Shown here: positions 38,801 to 50,800 of the stretch, piece after piece
Position numbering within the stretch: position 1 is the stretch's first letter
Layout of the letters: every line of letters begins with the position of its first letter
Origin: Arbacia lixula
Lineage: Eukaryota; Echinodermata; Echinoidea; Arbacioida; Arbaciidae
Direction of reading: 5' to 3'
Assembly: GCA_963669155.1 (NCBI GenBank)
Contig: OZ022591.1
Coordinates: forward strand, 19,598,925-19,662,924
DNA length: 64,000 nucleotides
The notes under the pieces: model-generated
What the model was told of the DNA's origin: nothing
Seen by the model: the letters and a program-made list of their open reading frames with translations, nothing else
The model's database searches: none
Made by a program: the position numbers and the translations under genes

Positions 38801-41800
38801 CTTACAAGTGCTTAGCACGTGCTTAATCTTAGTCCTGTTTGATTGGCTGCTTTATTCAGGAATAGCCGTGTACTGGGAAGACGGGCGCTGGATGTCCGGG
38901 TGTGTGCATGTCCAGGCAGAGACCGCAAGGCAGAGGAGCGGCAGTCGGAGAAAAGCAAGGCATCAACGAAGAAGCCAGTGAAACGAGGTGAGGAGTGGGG
39001 AGAGGTGCTGCTGAAAGGATGTTGTTTGTATGGTGAGGAAGTATGTCAAGAGTAGATGGAGCAGTATGGTGAGGAAGTATGTCAGGAGTAGATGGAGCAG
39101 TATGGTGAGGAAGTATGTCAGGAGTAGATGGAGCAGTATGGTGAGGAAGTATATCAAGAGTAGATGGAGCAGTATGGTGAGGAAGTATGTCAGGAGTAGA
39201 TGGAGCAGGCATTGGCATGGTCACAGGAAGGTTGCCTGTTCTCCTGTCCTCTTCTCTTTGAGTCTAGTGTACAGGTATACATGTGCAATTTCAGTTGAAA
39301 AAGTTTCCCAGTTTTGGTAACTACTTTTGAGTGTAGCCTTAGGTCTATTATAGCCGTAAAAGTTTCCATTCTCGATATTTCCTATTAACATCTGGGGTGA
39401 TGGATAGTTGATGTATTCTTCCAGGAAGGTATGTGTGTAGGTGCTCACTTCACTGTTACATTTTTTTAAGACATCCAAATGTGTTCTCCACATGGCTTGT
39501 GCAAATCTTGCTCTTTTGATCAGGAGGACCACCATGTAATTAACGTGGAGTAGTTGTTGCTATGTTGGGTAAACATTGGGTTGTTGGTGGAAATATTGAT
39601 CATGAAATGTTGAATATTAGATCACCCAGTCCAATGCACAAAACGAAATGGTACATCTTGATACGTTTTTCAAACTTGTAGGAGCCACAAAGCATTCATA
39701 ATCTTCACAAATTACTCAAGAGGATGTTACACCTTCATATGTTTGTCTCTCAACTAATTGATTACCATTGGCATGAATATGTGTAGTATGCCATTGGTGT
39801 TTGCCAAGGACTGGTAATGTAAGCGTTAAATCAACTCTTCCAACTTGCAGGAGCCACAAAGCAAGTGACATCATCCGTCGGGCTCACCTCCTTCACCAAG
39901 AAGAGGAAAGTCGACGACGAAGTTTTTACAATCACAGTGAGTCCAAGAAGAATCCTTCACTGTATTAGTAGGGCATTTCATGAAAGTTGTCAATGCTGAC
40001 ATTTTCAGTGAAATCCTCAGTTTTGATTGGCTGAGAGGCACTAGCCTCTGACTGTTTCTATGGTAACTGTCAGAGAAAAAGATGACTTGTCAGTGGTTAC
40101 AACTTTCATGTAATGCCCCCCAGTAGGGCTCTCGCCAGGATTGGTTTGCTGTCAAATTAGACACCTTGCACTCAGCCATAATTAGGCAAAAGAACATAAC
40201 CCCAAATATCATATTCTGAGAAGAACGATTATAAATAGATGAGATTTGGGACTTTCACCATTGGAAAGAGCTCATCTTATTAAACGAAAATTCCTTCTCA
40301 ACTAAAAAGTAAAAAAAATTGGGTTACGCTCTTTTGCCTTTTGCCTTTTTTACGGCCTTTTTTGCGGCCTTTTTTACGGCTCCTTTTACGGCCGCACTGA
40401 CAGGGCCAATTTCAACGTTGTCCTGTGTCATATTTGTACACACATACTGTATCTGATCATGAGAATGTGCGCATGTGGTATGCAGAGATGCCAACCCTTA
40501 CGATTACCATCCTTATCCTCCCAATATCTTTTTGCACTAAACAGTACCATAGACATGCCTGAGAAATGTTGTGTGCTGAGTTGAGTATGTAAGCTCAATT
40601 ATGTTAGCTGCTGCTGCATTCTACATAAAAGGCAATGACACATTTGTCTAAGTGCTGTAATGCAGCTAGCCACACTTGCGATATGCTCTGAGCAGACAGG
40701 CTGCCTGCCATGCATGTGGCCGCTGGACTTTAAACTCTGAGTCAAGTTGGGCGCTGAAAAGGTTGAGGACTAATTTGGTGTAACGGGTGGGTAGGTAGTG
40801 ATAGAGAATGTTGGAAAATTAGCTAAAGATGACCCAAGAGATAGTCTCAGAAGTTAAAGACCAATTACAGTCTCCAGTACAGGTTTCCTCCAAATCTGAA
40901 AGAGGATTTCATCATTCATATTGTACAGTTTGCAGTCTTGATATTCGTTTGAGCATGTAGGTCGTGACAATCTTGGTAAGCATGTTAGGAGCAATCAGCA
41001 CACAGACATAGCAAAGGCAAGATCTGGAGCTGAGAAATGCACATGATACACAATGGATGTTATGATTACTATCTTGTAAAGCTAGTTTTCCTTTGAATTG
41101 ATATCACCTTGGTTATTTTGTTTTCTCACAGGTTCAAGGGAGGGAGAAATATGAACTTTTGATGAAAATCAAGGAATCTCTAGATTTGATGGACTTTGTG
41201 ACTCCATCTCAGGTCTCCCAATGCAGGCAACAGCAGGCACAGCTAAATCAACAGTAAGTCAACTTGCTGCTTTCTCCCCCTTCTCTCTTTTGACTCTCCT
41301 CTTCTTCTAAGGCTAATTTACACTTAACCCATCATTTCTGATTTTTTTTTTTTATTTGTGTAAAGAAATGGAAGCATTTGACTGCCAGCAAAATCCCAGT
41401 AGTGCACATGGGCTGCATGTATGCCAGGCTATTCAATGCATACAGAAGGCATGAATCGCTGGCATAAAATCTCTAGGGTTAGCGATTATTTGTGTGCAAT
41501 CAGTTACTCTGGCCAGACATCGTGGTATCGCCAAAGAGAAACTTACTTTACAGAACAGGATGTTTTGAAATTGATTTCTTGGCCGTGCTGGGAAGTAGTT
41601 GCCTAGCAATTTTCATGTTTTAGTGGCGATGTGAGAAACAGGCCATTTTTTTGCTGCAAAGGTAAATGGCCTTTTGTTCTGTTTGAACCATTTTTTCTGT
41701 TGTGCCAGGTCATTCTTGTGTCGTAACTGGTATTATGGTCATGGCTCATTGTTGCTATGTATCAGTTTCTTTTGTTACATTTGTCTGGATTTGCTTGTGT

Positions 41801-44800
41801 GCCTGATTATCATTGTTTGTGTGTGATTCTGTAAGTTTGTACGTCCATCTTGATGTTTTTCCATCTATGTGTCTGTCTATGTTTTTGAGCTATCTGGGTG
41901 TGTTTATATCTCATTTCCAACAATTTTGTGTTATGTATCAAGAATCCATCTGGTTGTGTGTGTGTTTGTGTGCGACCATGCAGTTAAGTAAGCCATTTTA
42001 TCCCCGCAAGATGGTCCACAATTGAATGTTGGTATTCTCTAGAGAGAATATTGCTGGCTAAACATGGACGGAACGAAACTTGTCAGAATTATTGTGTATG
42101 ATCTGTTGGCAATTTGACCAGAAGTGCTGATAGTGTGGAGTACCTACCCCTTCACTGCAGTGCCTTATCCACAAAAGCTTAGCATGCTCAAGATTTCATG
42201 TGATCTACCTGCCAAGACCATCCTGGCTTATCAAATGATAGAAAGCCTTTTCTGTGACCCAGTTTAGAGTCTCTGGCCATCTTACCCTGTTATTCCCTTA
42301 CATCGCACTTCTAAAGTGGTGACACAATTGTGAGCGTTTTGACACAGCCGTGTCACTGCTGTTCAGTCACAGTGGTATGTTTCACAATATGTGATGATGT
42401 GCCAGTTATACCTTAACGTTACTCTGCGCACAGTGTGTGCTCCTCAAATTGATCATGAGGCTCTGGTTTACACCGGGTTGCAAAAATTTTAAATCACCTC
42501 GGAATTTAAATCACTTCATGGGGTTTTCAAGTAGAGGGAGGTACAAATTCATCCAAATAAGTTTAACGTTTCAAAGAAATAGGAGTAGACCAAGTGGCTG
42601 TGAATTATTATTCTTTTTTAAAAAGAGGTCTGGAATCTTTGGTGGTCCTGTCCCTTCAAACAGAGGAAAAGATGGCTGATTTGTATCCATTTTGGACAAA
42701 GTACCACATTTTGTGCCAAGGGCCTATGAATATTAAACTCTATTAAAAATTATTAAAGTTATTTGCCCTCAAATGATCCACATTTGGAGAAATTAGTGAT
42801 TAAATCACAAATCCTTTAAGTGTTCTGGCCAAAATTTGAAGATTTGTGATTTAATTACTCCAAATTTAGATCATATGAGGGCAAATAACTTTCAGCAAGT
42901 TTCTAAAATGGACAATACATGAATTTAAGACCATTGGTAAGAAGATTGCTCAAGATTACCTTTTTGAAGTACAGTATATTCCTTTTAAAGATATAAAGGG
43001 ATTTGTGCACAAGATTGTTTCATTTACATCTTTTTATATCGTTTATAGTTTTTAGCACCTTCGTAATGATATTGCAGAGCAAAATAAAGGTGAACTGACA
43101 AGTAACTTAATCTTCAAATTGGCAATAGGTTGAAAAGGTTGAAAACCACAAGTTTGCTCTTCAAATAACCACAATTATTATCGTAGATTTTATTTTGTTA
43201 ATTTTACAATAGAATGTACTTCCCACTTAAGATGCAAATTCAAGTGAAATAAAATTTGTGTTGCCAATTTGAAAGAGAAATAATGATCAGTGTTGCTGTA
43301 CAGGGGTTTAAGTCTTTAACAAAGATAGAAAAACAGTACGTATGCTTCATGAGGGTCTCTTTTTGTTTCTCGTTTCCCATCCGGCTGCAGGATCCGTGAA
43401 GAGCTCCACCAATTCTACCGGAAAAAGACTAAGAAACGGAGTGGAAACGAGAAACAAAAATAGAACCCTCTTTTTCTCTCCTGATTATTTGTACACCACA
43501 TCTTTCCTTTTTTGAATTCCACGAAATATTTCCCCTCTTTCATGAACTGCACTCCCTCTTGTCGCTGTGCAGAATACTTGTCAGCAGATCATAAATGGCT
43601 AATAAGCTAATACAAAGGATTGATGTGGTAGCAAATGAACCTCTTTGGATTCAACTCATCCTGTTTATCCACCTGGTTAAAAGATAAATATATTACATTC
43701 ATTACATCTAATGAAACATCATAAACAATATTGCCATTGACCAATTTGTGTTAGTCAACAACAGATATTAGTCATTCAGTATATTTTGTATTGCAGTCAA
43801 AATATCTCTGTCAGTAAATATTAAATATTAGATTATTACAACATTACAAAATATTTATTAATAGATATTAATTGTTGCAGTTTTTACATTCAAAGATTTA
43901 ATGGTGGTGTATCCCTTTTGGAGGTTGAAACTATGTTGTCAAAAGACATTTCGTAGACATATATGTTGACATTTAGTACTAGTTGGCTGGGCCAATGCTG
44001 CTAATGAGATAAGTTCTAGAATTCCGACTTGAATCCTAACATGCACAGGTATGAGTGCGTCGGCACAAATTGTGTGCACAAGGTCACTTTGCATGGTTTA
44101 AACACATGAGATACAGCCGTGTGTATTTTTTACCATGCCAAATCTAACAATTCTACCTCACCACCAAAAAAATGCACCGTTGGTTTCATAGAATTGGCAA
44201 CAACAAAACAATTCAAAAAAGAAGAAACGTCATGCGAAAAGTTTACCAAATTTACTAATGCATGGCTATGAATTTCCACACATTCGGCAAAGAAATCACT
44301 AAATTTACTTTTTACTTGCAACAGATCCTAGATTTTCATAATTTACATGTTAATGGAAGTTAGAATGCATTATCGGTAAAATTATTAAGGAGGAGAATTC
44401 TCGGGAGATTTTTAAACGCATTATGTAAAATGCATTGAGGTGAGTTTATCACTTGTTGTGAGTTGGTGACAGCACCTATAACTGTAGGTAGGTTGTGCAA
44501 CAGAGATACACCAGGTACAGTAATATTCAGGTACAGTACTAAACAATAACCCCAAGGTACAACTGACAAATGTAGTGTATAGGAAGTATTCTATATAGGA
44601 CCAACCAATGTTTTAGGTATCGGTTCTTTTAAAACTTCCCTGAGCGCAGTTCATTTTGCTCTGAGTAAAGTTAATCATACCATGCTCTTTATGATATATC
44701 ATCCTTTGTGTGCCGTACAAATATATCCCTATTTGACTAGAGTGTATTTATTGTGAATAAATGCACTTTACAGAGTTAATTACTCTTATACTCATTAAGA

Positions 44801-47800
44801 CATTGTGATGAATCACATTTTCCCTGTGATTCTCTTCTATCAGTACTGTACTTTGAAGGTGGTTTGGACCAAGCGCTTCCTTTCTGTTATCTGTCGGTTG
44901 TTACAAGAAAAGTGCATATGTTCATATTCTTATGCCAGATTTTAAAGCATGGAATGATCGTATTTAAGGTGTATGTCAACTGTCTTCCTCCTCATGTATT
45001 GATACATGTTCTGGACTATGCATGGAGGCCTACTGTAGCTGCAGGGATTTTTGAAGCGTACTTAAAGGGATAGTTCACCCTGAAATTATTTTGGTTTCAA
45101 TGCAAGCAAACACATAAAAGAATTTAGTGAATATTTGACGAAAATCGGTCAAAGGAAAAGAAAGTTATTCGATTTTTAAGTTTTGATTTTGTGACGTCAC
45201 GTGTGAGGTGCTCTCCCCCATATGTTGTGTACATTTTTTTTGGAAGATGTCCATTTTCTCAAAAGGATATTTACCATTTCACATGTGCATTTCGTATATC
45301 ATTTAGGTATACATGTTTTTACACGTTTTTACAAAAATATGTATTTCTTCATCAAAGAACATAAAAAGATAAGTTATGGAAAAATTGGTACACAACATAT
45401 GGGAGAGCACCTCGCATGTGACATCACAAAATCAAAACTTTAAAATCAAATAACTTTCTTTTCCTTTAACCGATTTTCATCAAGCCTTCAATGATATGTT
45501 TCTTTCATGTGTCTCCTTATATTGAAACCAGAATTATTTCAGGGTGAATGATCCCTTAAAGGGAAAACAAAACATTTTAGAAACTTGCTGAAAGTTATTT
45601 GCCCTCAAATGATCCACATTTGGCGTAATTAAATCACAAATCTTTGAAATGTTCGGCCTAAACACTTTGAAGATTTGTGATTAAACAATTATTACTCCAA
45701 GTGAGGATCATTTGAGGGCAAATAACTTTCAGCAAGTTTCTAAAATGGACAATACATGAATTTAAGACCATTGGCAAGAAGATTGCTAACGATCACCCTT
45801 TTGAAGGCTTTTTGTCTTCCCAGTGCAGTATATTCCCTTTAAACAAATGTACTGCTACTCCACAATGTCTTCATATCTTAGAAAGGGTGTTAGGTTGACT
45901 CATATTGTTATATTTTATGCATATTTCAAAGTAATATTTCTAGAGAATAACACAAAATTGCATTATTAGTCACCTACAATGAGAATTATAAGCATAATTT
46001 CTATATGAAAAAGAAAATCCTTATAAAGGTATGACTTGTAATATTTTGAAGATATGTGTGTGCTATGAAATGTCATTTTGAAATGACTTGAAGTTTCTGC
46101 TTTGATGTCATGTCTAATTTTGTTGATAGTGAGTAATTGGTAATATACGTTATTGTATGGAGGTGATTAATCAAAGGGGAAGTCTTCACAGAGAATAAGT
46201 CCCTTGCAAAAAAGGCAGGAATCTCAAAGAAACATAGAGGTGAAAGTTACAGTAAAATTAGACCAGTAGTACAGAAGTTACGGTTATTTGAAGTTTGGCA
46301 TTCCTGATATTGACATATGTGATGTTATAGGCGAGGTCAGAATGCAATGCATCATGGGTAAAGCACCTTTAATCCCCCCTGCTTTTATTGAGAAGAACTT
46401 TTTATTACAGTGAGCTACCCCTTTAAGAGCAGGAGGAGACATGTTTATTACTAAGCTAGCGGAGAGATGTATGCATTACATTCCAATATGCTACTAAACC
46501 AGTCTTCCTAACATAGTTTTCAAAAACCGTTCAGCTTTTGTCCCACATTTATCCAGATATTCAGGAAATTGTGAGAAACATGGTGGGCTGTTGTGGGTTT
46601 TACCACAATTATTTCAGCACAGATATTCATCTTCCAATGTGTTCAGCATGAGAAGAAAAACAAAAACATAAAAACATAAAAACATAAGATTCATATCCAT
46701 GAGTTGTATTATTTATTTGGATTTCAGACAACCACATAGAGGTGGAGGTATGTTTATTCGTACAATAGGTATTCTTACATGCGTGTTGCATGTATGATGC
46801 CTTTTTTCTCTGCCTTGTAAAGTCTTCTTTTATTATGTAGATATGTAAATTTGTAAAAATCCAAAATAAAAAGATCAACTTTAAGCAAAAGTGCTGTTAT
46901 TTTGTTTGTAATTTTGTGTTATTTCAGAAATTTAGAGAAAATTATTTATGAAATTAATTATAAAATATGTTGTTGTGTGCGTCATGAGCTTGCTGTATGT
47001 TTGTCTTTGTTTTCAATGTGAGCTACATGCGTGTGTGTGTGTGTGTGTAACTGCAGGAGAGAAAATAAAAGTGGAATTGTCAAACTGATTGGTAAAAGTT
47101 GTTTAGTTCTTGCAAATGTTTGGGGTTCTATGCTGATTATGAAGGTAAATGTGACGTACATGTATTTACATTAGATCTCAAGTAAGATTTGTCTACATAC
47201 TGGTACTAGTGCTGCACTGATATCGCCTTTTTGTCTCACCGGAACGAAGATCGGCTGAGACCTACATGTAGTAATCACTTGTCCTGTTAGACTGTTTTAA
47301 AATTGTTAAAGTTTTGGTAGGACTTGCTCTTATTTCTTTATTCCTGCATCAATCAAACGAGACCTTCATTTAACGCTGTATCCAAAGGAAGGAGTGTATT
47401 TCCCAGAAAGGAGGAAGACGCAAAAAGACACAATGCTGGCTCTTTGCCATGGATTTGTAAGGGATTCGAACCCATAGCCACTGTACCTATTGAGCCACGC
47501 TGCTCTCCGTGGTCAGGATGGGAGATGTAGAGCCATGCCCAACAGCCTGCAAGCTGAGCCCAGGTCCTTGGCTGTGGACTGCATGGACAACTGAGTCTGT
47601 TTCCAACTCTGGTCTCTTAACAACTGTCTGGTAACAAAAGAAAGGGGAGAGGGCATAATCTTGTATTATCAAACATAGTTGTTACCAGACTCAGGTGTGT
47701 CCACAGCATAGAACATTGCCTACCTGGAAACCAAAGTGACCCCAACATTGTCTCTCTCCTTCCCTTCCTCCCTGCCTACAGGCTGCAGGTACCGAATGGT

Positions 47801-50800
47801 GTGCCTCCCAACGTAGCACGGGTCAGCTCTTTCCAGGCCACCCCACCCTCAACCACTGCCACCCAGGGGAACGCACTCGGCCACCCCAACCCCACCCCCA
47901 TCCAACCCACACCGAGCCTCACACGGAGCAGCACCTTCCCACAGCAACAACAACAACAAAACACTCAGCAGCAGCAGCAGCAGTACCCGCTGCAGCAGAC
48001 TAACCTACCCATGATGCCTCAGCAACAGCTTCCATCCACATCTACAGCACTCCAGCGTCAGGACACCACCATTTGTAAAGGTTTGCTTGATCATGTTCTT
48101 ACTTCTGGGAATGAAGTTGTTAAGTGCCATTGAGTCGTTCTTGACTCCTGCTGTTCTATGCTGTGCAAGCAGGCTTGGTTCCCTCAAATATTTTCCAGTT
48201 TCTTTAGGAATTCCTTCTAACCATCTATTTCTCTGTCTTTCTTTTCTCATCCTTCCTTGTACTTTCCCAAGCATGATGTCCTGCTCCTTACCTTTTGATC
48301 TGATAATAAAGGGGTATCTTGGTTTTATCTCTTTAAGTATTGATTTGTTTGTCCTCTTGTCAGTCCATGGAGTCCTTGACATCCTACGCCAGCACCAAAG
48401 TTCAAATGCATCTCTATCCTTCCTCTCTGCCCTTTTTATTGTCTTGCCTGAATGTGGTTCGGCTGAGACCTAGTAATCACTTTTCCTGATGGTCTGTTGG
48501 TATGTTGGTCTGGTAGTCTGTTAGTCTGTTACAAAAATATATTTCTTTATTTCTGCATCAATTGTGTTCCTACTTGGTACAAATGAGCCTTGGGTAATAC
48601 CACATGTGTGCTGATGAGGATGATGAGGTGAAAGGACATTTAGGGGTCAAAAGGTCAAATGATATGAGGCCATGGCGAAATCAGGCGATACTCGTGGTTC
48701 GCGAACCACCTTGTTATTGTCCAGCATTTACTTCCAAGTAATACCATAGGGAATAGTAATGTATTTGTCATCTTTATCTTAGGTGTCTTCTTAATATCTC
48801 TATGTTTTGCAGAGTTAATAGTTACAGTGACAATACAACTCAGAATTATGTTCAAAGAAGCATCGTTTAAATCCCTAATACGGTTGGGTCTCAAAATCCA
48901 GTGGTGCTTGCTCTACATCTCCCTTTCTCTCTCCCTCCTACACCCCCATTTTCTCCCTCTCCCTCTGTAACTATGTTCTTTCCATCTCTCTCTGTCGCTC
49001 TCTCCGACTGACGAAAGCCTTTGATGGAGTTGTGACCACGCCTCTCTCTTGTTCTCCTTGCCTCATGTAGATGAAGCAGATGGACCCAACCCTAACATCG
49101 AGCTGGATGCGATCCCTACCAGCCAAGGCTTTGGGTTGCCTGGCAACCTGCAACTAACCCCGCCCTGCCAGACACAGAACCACTCCGCAGCAAACCCCGA
49201 CGTCTCCATTGGAGGGTAAGGGTTCGTGGGTGAAAGGGAATCTGTGTTACAATGACATATTTTCTGCACATGTGTAATAGGATCTGCGCCAATTGTTCAA
49301 TTGCCATCATGTCTACTCCTATCTAATCTTCCAGCATAAGCAGGAAGCTACCCTTTAAGATCGATGCAAACTAAACAACTATCCTGAAGTGGTTGTGAAA
49401 ATTTGACTGAAGCTTGATGCTCCAAGTTCAAGCCCATCCGTGGCACTTGTGTCCTTCAGCAGAAATACTTAATCCACATGACTGCTCTTTTACATTGGTG
49501 TATAATTGGTACCCAGTAATAGTGGAATGAGTGTGCCTTAGTGGCTCCCATGATTCTGCATGATTTCTAGGGATTAGACATGCTTCACAAAGACTTGCAA
49601 GCATCTGGTGACTGGGGTAATGATATACAAATAATGCATAGTTGTGAGTGCGTTGGGGCTGTGCAGCGTTAGGTAGGAGGTGTTTACCATACACTGCACG
49701 GCCTCAATGTCACGAACGTTAAAACGGTGCATTATTTGTTTTATGAGACACAGTACTCTACAGTATTTTTCAGTGTATAAGACACATGTTTTTATGCCTC
49801 TGCCACGAAGTGGCCGGAGGCATTATGTTTTCGGGTTGTCCGTCCGTCCGTCCGTCCGTCCGTCCGTCCGTCCCGTCCGTCCCGAATCCGTTTAGGCAAT
49901 ATCTTGAGAACCGTTCAGCAGATTTGCTTCAAATTTGGTACATGTATGTATTGCATGAAATTAATGAAGTGTGCAAAATTGGGGTCAAATCTGATTTAGG
50001 TCAAAGGTCAAAGGTCAATGAACTTTGTAAAAATTGCCCAAAAATGACCTTTTCCACAATAAATCCAAAAACAGGGATGCAATTCTCATTAAACATAGTA
50101 CAAAGATGGATTACTCTTTGGGGATAGACTGGGGAAATTTTTGGTAAAATTCCTGAAAGGTCAGAGGTCAAAGGTCAATGAAATTTGTGAAAATTTGCCA
50201 AAAATTGACCTTTTTCGCAATAAATCCAAATCCAAGGATGCAATTCTCATTAAATATGGTACAAAGATAGATCACAACTTGGGGATAGACTCCTGAAATT
50301 TTTGGTAAAATTCCTGAAAGTTCAGAGGTCAAAGGTCAATGAACTTTGCCCAAATTGGCTAGAGATTGCCCCAAACTTTAAATTTTTCACAATAAATCCA
50401 AATCTAATGGTGCAATTCCAACCAAACATAGTGGAACGATGCATCACTACTTGGGGGTAGACTGGTGACATTGTTGGTGAAATTTGCTGGAAGGTCAGAG
50501 GTCAAAGGTCAATGAACTTTGCAAAAATTGATATTTTTCACAATAAACCCAAATCCAAATCCAATGGCGCAATTCTAACCAGACATGGTACAGAGATGTA
50601 TCACTTCATGGAGGTAGACTGGTGAAAGTTTGGGTAAAACTCCTAAGAGTTCGAGGGTCAGAGGTCAATGAACTTTGCCAAAAATTAGCTAAAAATTGCC
50701 CCCAAAGTGATAATTTTTAAAATATATCCAAATCCAATGGAGCAGTACCAACCAAACAGGGTGCAAAGATGGATCACTACTAGAATGATGACATTTTTGG

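Noticed and set aside
38856-39224. Minus-strand frame of 122 codons with a 12-residue repeat
   Set aside because: It is the 36 bp intronic tandem repeat read backwards, opposite exon 7.
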